DNA from: Rhodocyclaceae bacterium UBA2346
Lineage (GTDB): Bacteria > Pseudomonadota > Gammaproteobacteria > Burkholderiales > Rhodocyclaceae
Assembly: GCA_002344625.1 (NCBI GenBank)
Contig: DDUE01000087.1
Span: 1-42,428, forward strand
Direction: 5' to 3'
DNA length: 42,428 nt
The notes beneath the pieces are model-generated. The model saw only the letters and a program-made list of their open reading frames with translations, ran no database searches and was not told the origin of the DNA. Each line of letters starts with the position of its first letter. Positions within the stretch are counted from its first letter, which is position 1. The position numbers were made by a program, and so were the translations under genes. This document shows, piece by piece, positions 28,369-36,497 of the stretch.

Positions 28369-28934
28369 CCACTGTTGCCATCCCCGCTTGGAATCCGCAG
28401 GGCTTGCTGCCGCCCATCGACGTGCTGAACCCGACCAGCGTCGAGCGTTCGCCGTATCGCGTGGCGCTGACGGATGTGATGGTGCGCTTCGCCACATCAA
28501 AGGAGCGCAGGCAAATCCTGCGCGGCTGGCTGGGCTACCGCGCCGCCCTGCATGGCATGGGCCTGACCGATGGTTTCCAGTGGCTCGACGGCAGTTTTCT
28601 GGAACAGGTGGAAACGCTGGAAAACCGCGCGCCGCAGGACATGGACGTGGTGACATTCCTGAATCCGCCCGCCGGTTTTGCACCATCGCAGCCGCAGATG
28701 GCCGTGCTGGACAATGGCGCGGCAAAACAGGCTTTCCGCGTGGACAGCTACCTCGTTGATCTGAACTTGCCTGCCGATGACCTGATCGAACGCTGCACTT
28801 ATTGGTACAGCATGTGGTCGCACCGCCGCAATCAGACTTGGAAGGGTTATCTTGAGGTCGATCTGAATCCGGCGCACGACCCGCAGGCACTCGATTATCT
28901 GAATCAACAAGACGCTTCTGGAGCGCAGCCATGA
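28365..28934 (+). CDS. DUF6932-like protein with nucleotidyltransferase-type motif
   Basis: The 189-residue protein opens with IPAWNPQGLLPPIDV, typical of DUF6932 proteins. It contains a pattern close to the nucleotidyltransferase signature: LDGSFLE (Gly76-Ser77) and, after 14 residues, DMDVVTF (Asp92, Asp94). A later acidic strand, YLEVDL, could supply the third carboxylate. Related folds include MNT antitoxins and other nucleotide-adding enzymes. The start overlaps the hsdS stop by 4 bp and its end overlaps the next gene by 4 bp, so it is built into the hsd operon. Enzymatic activity and substrate are unknown. Confidence 0.72.
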   Translation: MTTVAIPAWNPQGLLPPIDVLNPTSVERSPYRVALTDVMVRFATSKERRQILRGWLGYRAALHGMGLTDGFQWLDGSFLEQVETLENRAPQDMDVVTFLNPPAGFAPSQPQMAVLDNGAAKQAFRVDSYLVDLNLPADDLIERCTYWYSMWSHRRNQTWKGYLEVDLNPAHDPQALDYLNQQDASGAQP

Positions 28935-29860
28935 GCATCACACAACGCCATTTTCTGTTGGCCGAACGCACCGCCGTCAAGCGGATGCTGGACAAGTTGC
29001 CTGCCACGGCGATCCTGACCCGCATGAGCGACGAAGCGCGGCTGCGTGAAATCGAAGCCGAACTGGCGGCCTTGCCTGCGGACGAGCGCGCCCCTGCGCG
29101 CGCGCGCCTGACCTTCAACGGCATGCCGGTGATCGGCAGCCACGGCATCTTCGCAGACTTTGGCATGAAGGCGGTGAGCAGCTTCACCGACGCAGTGGCG
29201 ACCGTGGCGGCGTCCCTGTCCGCGCCGTTGGCGGCGATGGGGCCGATCCCGAACCGCGACCAGAACCAGTTGCTCATCACCAATACCGCCGTGGGTTCGT
29301 TCGGTTTCGAATTGGAGGAATACCGCGCGCAGGAACTTCTGGACGACGAAAGCGCGGTAGCGGTGGCGCTGGATCGCACCCAGAGCCTGTTGCAGGCCAC
29401 GCTGGGGCAAGACGACGAACTGGCCGACATCGCTTCGGAAACCGACCCGCGCGCGCTGGAGAAGGTGCGCGGCTTCCTGCGCGTGCTGGCGGACGCCGAG
29501 GCCATCTGCACGCTGCAATACGGCGACAAGGCCATGCGCTTTGCCGACCCCGGTCAGGTGCGCCGCAGTCTGGATCGGCTGGCCGCCGATAACCTGCGTG
29601 AGAGTCAGGAAACTCTGGAAGGTGAATTCGTCGGCGTGCTGCCGGTGGCGCGCAGCTTCGAGTTCAAGCTGACGGGCAGCGACGAGATCGTGCGCGGCAA
29701 GATTTTGCCGACGCTCGGCAACGTTGAAACACTCAATGATCACCTGCATCAGCGGGTGCGCGTCGAGGCGATGCGGACGCAAGTCGGCAATGGCCGTCCG
29801 CGCTTCCTGCTGACGCAGTTGCCGCAGTGGGCTGCCGACGCCGCGCCTGCGGGCGGTTGA
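28931..29860 (+). CDS. Unrecognised protein coupled to the DUF6932-like gene
   Basis: I do not recognise this 309-residue protein. The first third is helical and charged (LLAERTAVKRMLDKLPATAI, ARLREIEAELAAL). The middle holds TFNGMPVIGSHGIFADFGMK and the helical SFGFELEEYRAQELLDDESA. The last third looks beta-rich (LEGEFVGVLPVARSFEFKLT, VRGKILPTLG). No signal peptide, membrane segment, nuclease or ATPase motif. It overlaps the DUF6932-like gene by 4 bp and sits 25 bp before hsdR. I infer a two-gene module inserted between hsdS and hsdR. Confidence 0.7.
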   Translation: MSITQRHFLLAERTAVKRMLDKLPATAILTRMSDEARLREIEAELAALPADERAPARARLTFNGMPVIGSHGIFADFGMKAVSSFTDAVATVAASLSAPLAAMGPIPNRDQNQLLITNTAVGSFGFELEEYRAQELLDDESAVAVALDRTQSLLQATLGQDDELADIASETDPRALEKVRGFLRVLADAEAICTLQYGDKAMRFADPGQVRRSLDRLAADNLRESQETLEGEFVGVLPVARSFEFKLTGSDEIVRGKILPTLGNVETLNDHLHQRVRVEAMRTQVGNGRPRFLLTQLPQWAADAAPAGG

Positions 29861-29885
29861 GGTCGGATTTGGCGAGGGCGCAGGC

Positions 29886-32800
29886 GTGAGCGAATACACC
29901 GAAGTCGAGCGCCCGTTTCTCGACCAGCTTGCCGCGCAGGGCTGGACGGTGATCGACCAGGGCGGCGGTGTGCCGCAGGAAGCCGCGTCGAGCCTGCGCG
30001 GGCATTTCCGCGAATGGTTGCTGCCGGACGTGTTCGACGAGGCGGTGCGCGCCATCAATCGCACCGACGACGGGCGAGAGTGGCTCACGCCGCGCCAGTT
30101 GGAAGACCTGCGCGCGCAACTGCTGCGCCAGCCCAACCGTTCGCTGCTGGAAGCCAATGAAGCGGTGCAAAGCCTGCTGTTCAAGGCGCAGACCGATACC
30201 AACGAACTGACCGGCGAAGCCGACCCGGTGGTGAAGCTGATCGACTTCCATCACCCGGAAAACAACCGCTTCCACGCCATCAACCAGTTCCGCATCGACA
30301 CGCCGGGCAGCGTCAAGAATTTCATCATCCCCGACATCGTGCTGTTCGTGAACGGCATTCCGCTGGTGGTGGTGGAGTGCAAGAAAGGTTCGGCCACCTG
30401 CGCCAACCCGATGGCCGAAGCCTTCGAGCAGTTGCAACGCTACATGCGCCGCCGCAAGGCCACGGAGGATGCTGGCCTGAAGGAAGGCGAGCCGCGCCTG
30501 TTCCATCCCAATCTGTTCGTGGTGCGTAGCTGCGGCATCGAGGCCGACTACGGCACCATCACATCGGGCGAGGAGCATTTCTACGCTTGGAAAACCCTGC
30601 ATCCGCAAGACGATGCGGCGCTGGCCGGAATGAACGCGCAGCAGCAGCTCGTGGCCGGGATGCTGGACAAGGCCAATCTGCTGCAAATCCTGCGCACGTC
30701 CAGCGTGTTCATGGACACCGACAGCGGCCCGCGCGTGAAAGTGGTGTGCCGTTACCAGCAGTTCCGCGCGGCGGGCCGCATCGTGCAGCGGCTGCGCAGC
30801 GGCCAGACGCCTACCGAACGCAGCGGCGTGGTGTGGCACACGCAGGGTTCCGGCAAATCGCTGACGATGGTGTTTCTGGCGCGAATGCTGCGAGCCAGCC
30901 GCGACTTGGCTGACTTCAAGATCGTGCTGGTGAACGACCGGCAGGACCTGGAGGAACAGCTTGGCGACACCGCCACCCTGATCGGCGGGCGCGTGAACGT
31001 GATCGAAAGCCGCGCGGGGCTGCGTCAGCATCTGGCGACGGACAGTTCGGACATCAACATGGTGATGATCCACAAGTTTCAGGAGCAGAAGCAGACGCTG
31101 CCCAACCATGTGGCCGAAGCCTTGGGGACGTATCGCGCGCTGCCTGCGGGCAAGACCTTTGGTGAGGTGAATGCGTCTGATCGCATCCTGCTGATGATCG
31201 ACGAGGCGCACCGCACGCAAGGTTCGGACTTGGGCGACAACCTGTTCGAGGCCTTCCCGAACGCCACGCGCATCGCCTTTACCGGCACGCCGCTGATTAC
31301 CGAACGCCACGGGGAGCGCAAGACGCACCGGCGCTTCGGCGACTACATCGACACCTACCGCCTGATGGACGCGGTGAACGACGGCGCGACGCTGCAAATC
31401 CTCTACGAGGGCAAGACCGCCGACAGCGCCTTGAACGAGAAGGCGGCATTCGATATCGCCTTCGAGGACTTGTTCAGGGAGCGCAGCGAAGAAGAACTGC
31501 TGGCGATCAAGAAGAAATACGGCGCAACCGGCGACATTCTGGAGGCCGAGCAGCGCATCGAGGCCATCGCCCGCGATCTGGTGAACCACTACATTGACAA
31601 CATCCTGCCCAACGGCTTCAAGGCGCAGGTGGTGTGCCATTCCAAGCTGGCCTGCATCCGCTACCGCAACGGCATCGAGAAGGCGCTGGCCGCGCGCATC
31701 GAACGCGAGGCGGTGCGCGACACGCCGGATGCGGAACTTCTCCAGCGTTTGCGTTTCCTCAAGGCCGTGGTGGTGATTTCCAGCGACGGCACCAATGAGG
31801 CGGCCTACGTCACCCACGCGCGCAAGCAGGCGCAGCGCATGAACGCGGTGGAAAACTTCTGCCGCAACTTCGACTTGGACGACCCGGATGCCGAAAACAC
31901 CGGCATCGCCTTTTTGATCGTCTGCGACATGCTGCTGACCGGCTTCGATGCGCCCATCGAGCAGGTGATGTACATCGACAAGAAGCTGCGCGAGCACACG
32001 CTGTTACAGGCCATCGCCCGCACTAACCGGGTGAAGAAGGGCAAGCAGCGCGGCTACATCGTGGACTACATCGGCCTTGCCAATCACTTGACCGAAGCCT
32101 TGAGCCTGTACGCCGCCAGCGACGAATTGCAGGAGTTACAGGACGGGATGAAGATCATCACGTCCGAACTGCCGGTGCTAGAGGAACGTTATCGCCGCCT
32201 GCTGCAACACTTCGCGGCGCTGGGCGTGAAGGACATCGAAGCCTTCGCCGAAGGCAAACTGGCGGGCGTGGAAGCCGATGCCGCCGTCGCACACGCCGCT
32301 GTCACGGCTTTGAAGGATGAGAAGAAGCGCGCCGACTTCGAGGTGTATCTCAAGAAGTTCCTGTCCAGCCTCGACATCGTGTTGCCGAACGCGGCGGCGC
32401 AGCCGTACCGGATTCCGGCCAAACGCTTCGGCTTCATCCTGCAAGTTGCGCGCGAACGCTACAAGGATGAAAGCCTGAACCTCGGCAGCGCGGGCGAGAA
32501 GGTGAAGGCGCTCATCAACGAGCACTTGGTGAGCCTGGGCATCAACCCGAAGATTCCGCCCATCGAACTGTTCGCGCCTGATTTCCTCGACAAACTGGCC
32601 GCGCACGCGGGCGGCAACGACGAAGCCAAGGCCAGCGAGATGGAGCACGCCATCCGCAAGCACTGCACCGTCCACCACGACGAAGACCCGGCCTTCTATG
32701 CCAGCCTGTCGAAGAAGGTGGACGAACTGATCGCGCGCCACGGCAAGGAATGGGATTTGCTGGCCGAGAAACTCACGGAACTGCGGCAGGAAGCCGTCGC

Positions 32801-33146
32801 CGGACGGCGGCACGGCGAGGACGGCATGAGCCGCGAAGCAACGACCTTCCATGATTTCGTTACGCAGGTTGGCTTCGCCAGCGGTAAGGTCGATGATGCC
32901 GACAAACCTGCTTTCAAGGCACTGATGACCAAGACCGTGGACATCCTGCAAGGCACCATCGCCAGCATCGACTTCTGGCAGAACCCCGACAAGCAGAAGC
33001 GCGTGCGCAGTCTGCTCAAGACCGAGATCGCCAAGAGTGACATCGAGGAACTGAAAGCCAACCGCGAGCGCGTGGCCATCGAAATCATGCGGCTGGCCAA
33101 GAATCGGCACGATGAGCTGACCCGTGTCGGGCGGGAGGGCGGCTGA
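29886..33146 (+). CDS. hsdR: Type I restriction endonuclease/translocase HsdR
   Basis: HsdR cleaves unmethylated DNA after ATP-driven translocation. The start is GTG at 29886. The 1086-residue protein has the PD-(D/E)xK nuclease site PDIVLFVNGIPLVVVECK (Asp150, Glu164, Lys166). The SF2 motor has TQGSGKS (319-325), DEAH (439-442), AFTGTP, and QAIARTNRVKKGKQRGYIVD in motif VI. A helical C-terminal domain follows. All key residues are present, so it should be active. It is separated from hsdS by the DUF6932-like pair, which is unusual. Confidence 0.96.
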   Translation: MSEYTEVERPFLDQLAAQGWTVIDQGGGVPQEAASSLRGHFREWLLPDVFDEAVRAINRTDDGREWLTPRQLEDLRAQLLRQPNRSLLEANEAVQSLLFKAQTDTNELTGEADPVVKLIDFHHPENNRFHAINQFRIDTPGSVKNFIIPDIVLFVNGIPLVVVECKKGSATCANPMAEAFEQLQRYMRRRKATEDAGLKEGEPRLFHPNLFVVRSCGIEADYGTITSGEEHFYAWKTLHPQDDAALAGMNAQQQLVAGMLDKANLLQILRTSSVFMDTDSGPRVKVVCRYQQFRAAGRIVQRLRSGQTPTERSGVVWHTQGSGKSLTMVFLARMLRASRDLADFKIVLVNDRQDLEEQLGDTATLIGGRVNVIESRAGLRQHLATDSSDINMVMIHKFQEQKQTLPNHVAEALGTYRALPAGKTFGEVNASDRILLMIDEAHRTQGSDLGDNLFEAFPNATRIAFTGTPLITERHGERKTHRRFGDYIDTYRLMDAVNDGATLQILYEGKTADSALNEKAAFDIAFEDLFRERSEEELLAIKKKYGATGDILEAEQRIEAIARDLVNHYIDNILPNGFKAQVVCHSKLACIRYRNGIEKALAARIEREAVRDTPDAELLQRLRFLKAVVVISSDGTNEAAYVTHARKQAQRMNAVENFCRNFDLDDPDAENTGIAFLIVCDMLLTGFDAPIEQVMYIDKKLREHTLLQAIARTNRVKKGKQRGYIVDYIGLANHLTEALSLYAASDELQELQDGMKIITSELPVLEERYRRLLQHFAALGVKDIEAFAEGKLAGVEADAAVAHAAVTALKDEKKRADFEVYLKKFLSSLDIVLPNAAAQPYRIPAKRFGFILQVARERYKDESLNLGSAGEKVKALINEHLVSLGINPKIPPIELFAPDFLDKLAAHAGGNDEAKASEMEHAIRKHCTVHHDEDPAFYASLSKKVDELIARHGKEWDLLAEKLTELRQEAVAGRRHGEDGMSREATTFHDFVTQVGFASGKVDDADKPAFKALMTKTVDILQGTIASIDFWQNPDKQKRVRSLLKTEIAKSDIEELKANRERVAIEIMRLAKNRHDELTRVGREGG

Positions 33147-33868
33147 TGGAAGTGCGTCAGGCCAATTTTCGTCAAGTGGGCGACATCGAATACCACTTGC
33201 TGCCGGGGGCGGATCGCAAGACCACCGACATCGTGATCGAACGCGATGGCGCGATCTGCGTGCGCGCGCCGCGCCAGATGACACCGGAACAGGTGGACGA
33301 CACCGTTTTCAGCAAGCGGATGTGGATTTACCGCAATCTGGCCGAATGGCGTGATCTGAATGCCGCTCGTGTAGCACGCGAATGGGTCAGCGGCGAATCC
33401 TTCCTTTACCTGGGCCGCCACTACCGGCTTGATCTGGTGCGGGAGCAGGATGAACCGCTGAAGTTGAAGGATGGCCGCTTCACCCTGCTGCGCGCCGTGG
33501 TGGAAAGTAGCGGCCAAGCAGCCGCGCAAGGCGCGTTCGAGGCGTTCTACCGCAGCAAGGGACTGCCCCGGCTGCGGGAGCGCGTGGCGCACTACGCGCC
33601 CAAGGCGGGCGTGCAGGCCGGGGCGGTCGAGGTCAAGGAACTGGGCTACCGCTGGGCATCCTGCCTGAAGAACGGCGAACTTCACTTCCACTGGAAGTGC
33701 CTGATGGCTCCGCCGACCATCATCGACTACATCGTCGTCCACGAACTGTGCCACCTGCGCCACCGCGACCACACCGAAGCATTCTGGAACGAGGTGGACA
33801 AGGTGCTGCCCGATTACCGGGAGCGCAAGGAATGGCTGCGGATTCGGGGCGTGGGTCTGAATCTGTGA
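33146..33868 (+). CDS. YgjP-like (DUF45) zinc metallopeptidase
   Basis: The 240-residue protein has the zinc motif VHELCHLRHRDHTEAFW: His189, Glu190 and His193, with His199 as the likely third ligand. These match YgjP/SprT-like metallopeptidases of the DUF45 type. Its ATG overlaps the hsdR stop by one base. The family is often found directly downstream of hsdR, where its role is not established; turnover of HsdR or another partner is a possibility. No signal peptide, so it is cytoplasmic. Confidence 0.9.
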   Translation: MEVRQANFRQVGDIEYHLLPGADRKTTDIVIERDGAICVRAPRQMTPEQVDDTVFSKRMWIYRNLAEWRDLNAARVAREWVSGESFLYLGRHYRLDLVREQDEPLKLKDGRFTLLRAVVESSGQAAAQGAFEAFYRSKGLPRLRERVAHYAPKAGVQAGAVEVKELGYRWASCLKNGELHFHWKCLMAPPTIIDYIVVHELCHLRHRDHTEAFWNEVDKVLPDYRERKEWLRIRGVGLNL

Positions 33869-33885
33869 AGCCGGATGTGATCTCG

Positions 33886-34698
33886 ATGTCTGACCTTACA
33901 GGCAGTGACCGCCGGAAACTTGAAAAGCTGCTTGGGATGAGCGGTGGGTACGTGCTCAACTTCTCCGACCGCACGTTCGGCGAATTCTTCGACGAGTATC
34001 GCGTCGAGATCGACGCCGATCAATACCGGACGCGCGGCACATCCAAGGCCAATCGCTTGCGCACGCATTGGGAGTTGGATGCAAACCATGTGGTTGGGCG
34101 CGTCATCGGCGGCCTGATCGACTACGCGGGCGAGGAGCAGTGTTTCGGCGACAGCAACCCCGTGCTGGTCGATGACTGCCGCAAGATTGCCCAGCGCCTG
34201 CTCAGCGACCAGCCCGTCGCCGAATTGGATGCACTGGCCGCGACTGCCGACGAACGCGACTTCGAGGTGGTGGCCGAACATGTGCGCGAGGCCATCGAGA
34301 AGAACCAGCCAGAGGGGGCGCTGGATCGACTGCACACCTTCGTCATCAAGTTTGTTCGTATTGCCTGCGAGCCTCATGGCATCGAGATCAACCGCGACAA
34401 GCCACTGCACAGTGTATTCGGCGAGTACGTCCGCACCCTGCGCGATGGCGGGCACCTTGAATCGGTAATGACAGAGCGCATCCTCAAATCCAGCATCTCG
34501 GTTTTGGAGGCGTTCAACGATGTCCGCAACAACAAGAGCCTCGCACACGACAACCCCATCCTCAACTACGAGGAAAGCCTGCTGATCTTCAACCACGTTG
34601 CCGCCTCGATCCGGTTCATCAAGGCGCTGGAGGTGAAGATCAAGGCACAGGCCATAACGAAGGCGTCCGGCTTGGAATCAGACGACATCCCGTTTTAG
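33886..34698 (+). CDS. Abortive-infection-type protein with HEPN motif
   Basis: I chose the ATG at 33886 (MSDLTGSDRRKLEKLLGMSG), giving 270 residues; an in-frame GTG lies at 33877. The N-terminal block GYVLNFSDRTFGEFF is conserved in several abortive-infection proteins. The C-terminal part (about 185-250) resembles the Abi_C domain: ERILKSSISVLEAFNDVRNN followed by KSLAHD. The R-x6-H arrangement (Arg214, His221) is a HEPN ribonuclease motif, so RNA cleavage on phage infection is plausible. It is the last gene of the operon, 17 bp after the metallopeptidase. Confidence 0.78.
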   Translation: MSDLTGSDRRKLEKLLGMSGGYVLNFSDRTFGEFFDEYRVEIDADQYRTRGTSKANRLRTHWELDANHVVGRVIGGLIDYAGEEQCFGDSNPVLVDDCRKIAQRLLSDQPVAELDALAATADERDFEVVAEHVREAIEKNQPEGALDRLHTFVIKFVRIACEPHGIEINRDKPLHSVFGEYVRTLRDGGHLESVMTERILKSSISVLEAFNDVRNNKSLAHDNPILNYEESLLIFNHVAASIRFIKALEVKIKAQAITKASGLESDDIPF

Positions 34699-35179
34699 AC
34701 GCCTTCACCCACACGGCGTCGTCGGTAGCCTGACCCCTTGCAACCCCGCCCACGCCCGCCCCATTGCCATTTGCTACAATACGCGTCTATTTGGTGGCGG
34801 CGCTGTCCACCACCATCACCAATCATCCCAGTTCGCGGGGGCGTCCGCCCCCCTGTCAGCCGCTTCGCGGCTCGAACTCGACCCCCCTGTGAGAGGGCAA
34901 GCCCTCTCCCCACCGCCTCCGGCGGCGGCTCCCCTCTCCCGCGCCTTCGGCGCAGCCATCAAGAAGGCGGGAGGGGCTTCAAGCTCCCGTCTCGTGTCGA
35001 CAACCCGGCCAGGACTGCCGTAGCGGCCCGCCAAGACGTTTTCAGGGCACGGGGAAGGCCAAGGGCCGCCAACAGCACCAAGCCGCGTTGTAGCGCGTTC
35101 TCGCAAGATCAGCGTGACAGATGACCTAGGCCGCTTGAGCGGATGGCATGTCAAGGGCGCGCAGCGGCCCCGGCTGGCT

Positions 35180-35562
35180 GGCGCGGCCCGCAGCGAAGCG
35201 AGGACACGGGCCAGGCGGGGCGAACCCTTGACGTGACAGGAGCGGCAATAGCCTGGCGCAGTGGGGGCAGGGACGAAGGGCGTAGCCCGCCACCCCTGCC
35301 CCCCGAGCCTCACGGCGGCGAGTGCGGGGCTTGGGGCAGCGCCCCAAGTGAAGGCAGCGACATAGCCCGCACAGCGGGCCAGGAAGGCAAGAAAACCGCC
35401 GCTCGCCGCTGGGCAGTGCCGGGGGATGTATGCGCCTTCGGCTTTCCTTCCCCCGGCACTGCCGGGAGCGTGGCGGGGCTGCGCCCCACGGCTTGAGCGT
35501 CAAGGGCCGGGCTTCGCCCTCTCCATCCCGGCCCGTGTCCTCGCTTCGCTGCGGGCCGCGCC
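35180..35562. repeat. Perfect 33-bp inverted repeat with nested hairpins
   Basis: Bases 35180-35212 (starting GGCGCGGCCCGCAGCG) and 35530-35562 (ending CGCTGCGGGCCGCGCC) are exact reverse complements. Weaker pairing continues inward through CCCTTGACG. Inside lie CTTGGGGCAGCGCCCCAAG (about 35329-35347), GCCCGCACAGCGGGC and a 15-bp perfect stem GGCAGTGCCGGGGGA (35412-35426) / TCCCCCGGCACTGCC (35449-35463). The size and symmetry suggest a plasmid cis-acting site or a recombination relic. Confidence 0.75.
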
Positions 35563-35716
35563 ATGCCGGGATTCCGACCCTTGACCCTCAATCCTCCCCT
35601 GGCACCCCACCGCGCTCGCTGGAACGGCAGATTCGTAAAGTAACGTATTACGTAATTACGCTACGCCACGAAAAGGCAGCACAGCAGGGGTGCGGCGCAG
35701 GCTCATCGAGCAGGCG

Positions 35717-35742
35717 AAAAAAAGCCCGCCGACGTGGCGGGC
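35717..35742 (-). terminator. Rho-independent terminator of the VirB6/VirB5-like operon
   Basis: On the minus strand, GCCCGCC ACGTC GGCGGGC is followed by seven T. It lies about 40 bp beyond the stop of the VirB5-like gene. Confidence 0.85.
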
Positions 35743-35748
35743 AAGGAA

Positions 35749-35768
35749 ATTTTCGCGGACGCGAAAAT
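35749..35768. repeat. Palindromic site TTTCGCGGACGCGAAA, copy 1
   Basis: The core TTTCGCGGACGCGAAA spans 35751-35766, flanked by one more pair on each side. The same 16 bases occur in reverse complement at 38103-38118, so the two copies bracket the VirB-like genes. Possible binding site of a plasmid regulator. Confidence 0.55.
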
Positions 35769-35783
35769 GACGGTCGTGCGTTC

Positions 35784-36461
35784 TCAGAAGCGGGGCGGAC
35801 TGCCTCGCAGCGCCTTCATGCCGATTTCTCGTGCTTGCTGATTCTGCAAGTCCTTCTGCGCCGAGGCCAGTTGAGCCAGCATTTGCAGCTTGTTCGCCTC
35901 GTTCTGCATCATCACCTGCTCAGCCTGGATGCGGCCTTGCAGGTCGGCAATGTCCTTGGCGTCCGGTGCTGCATTCACCTTGTCCAACAACACCTGAATG
36001 TCGTTGAACCGCTGGCTGGCGGTCTTGTAGGCTTCTTCCGCACCGGCCCGGTTGATGGCCGCCTGCTTGGCGACCTGCTCAAACGCTTTGGCAGCATCGC
36101 TGCTTGCACTCAGGCTGCTGGCCGCCATATCGAACTTCTTGGCCGCGTTGCGTATCGCCTCCCACTGGCCCACGCCATTGCTCAGGATTTCTTGGTACTC
36201 ATCGGGCAGGTACTGCCGGGCGAGCGGGTTATTCACCAGATCGCCCATGTTTCGGATGCCGCTCAGGTTGTTGTATGCCTTCTGCATCTCCTGAATCTGC
36301 TCGACCATCTGCTGATACTGCTCTGCCCAGGCCACCACTTGCTGGATGGCTTGAGCCAGGTTGGCCCCGTCGATGACGGGAATACCGGCATGCGCCGGAC
36401 TCCCGCCCGCGAGGCCGAGCGCCAGGGCAACGGCCCCGAAGAACTTCTTCAATGCTTTCAT
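35784..36461 (-). CDS. VirB5/TrbJ-like conjugal transfer protein
   Basis: The 225-residue protein has a signal peptide (cleavage after SPAHA, about residue 26), then a helical body with QAIQQVVAWAEQYQQMVEQI and NNLSGIRNMGDLVNNPLARQ, as in TrbJ/VirB5 minor pilus components. VirB5 sits at the pilus tip and helps contact recipient cells. Upstream and in the same orientation is a VirB6/TrbL-like gene. The order VirB6 then VirB5 differs from RP4 (trbJ-trbK-trbL). No other mating-pair genes are in the window, so the transfer system is incomplete here. Confidence 0.85.
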   Translation of the reverse strand: MKALKKFFGAVALALGLAGGSPAHAGIPVIDGANLAQAIQQVVAWAEQYQQMVEQIQEMQKAYNNLSGIRNMGDLVNNPLARQYLPDEYQEILSNGVGQWEAIRNAAKKFDMAASSLSASSDAAKAFEQVAKQAAINRAGAEEAYKTASQRFNDIQVLLDKVNAAPDAKDIADLQGRIQAEQVMMQNEANKLQMLAQLASAQKDLQNQQAREIGMKALRGSPPRF

Positions 36462-36497
36462 GCTGAATGCTCCATGTAGTGAAGTAAAGAATAGGCG

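Larger units (their letters stand above)
16190..34850. mobile_element. Putative serine-recombinase island (boundaries approximate)
   Basis: The unit starts with the leftward trio HTH protein, serine recombinase and DUF2924 protein, continues through DUF3987, AlpA-like and DUF3489 genes, and ends with the restriction/abortive-infection operon. It separates the repA/origin block from the conjugation and mobilisation genes. I could not find a convincing direct repeat marking both ends. The left end lies somewhere between the tRNA-Ala and 16376, the right end between 34698 and about 35150. Confidence 0.5.
34699..35783. other. Hairpin-rich non-coding region, possible junction and plasmid site
   Basis: I find no credible gene in this 1.1 kb. 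The first part (34835-34945) has a series of short hairpins with TTCG-like loops: GGGGGCGTCCGCCCCC, GCCGCTTCGCGGC, GAGGGCAAGCCCTC, GCGCCTTCGGCGC. Next comes a long inverted repeat (35180-35212 and 35530-35562) enclosing further hairpins, then an AT-rich palindromic patch ACGTATTACGTAATTACG (35644-35661), and the terminator of the trbJ-like gene. It probably includes the right junction of the recombinase island. Confidence 0.5.

Noticed and set aside
29733..31997. 754-codon minus-strand frame opposite hsdR
   Set aside because: It is a shadow of hsdR, whose nuclease and helicase motifs are complete.
34752..34830. TACAAT followed by GTCCACCACCATCACCA considered as a displaced tRNA promoter or 3' end at the island's right junction
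   Set aside because: No -35 at proper spacing and no tRNA fold. The likeness to the tRNA-Ala 3' end is partial and probably chance.
35143..35591. Overlapping open frames on both strands inside the inverted-repeat region
   Set aside because: Their products are Gly/Arg/Pro-rich artefacts of hairpin DNA and no start has a ribosome-binding site.
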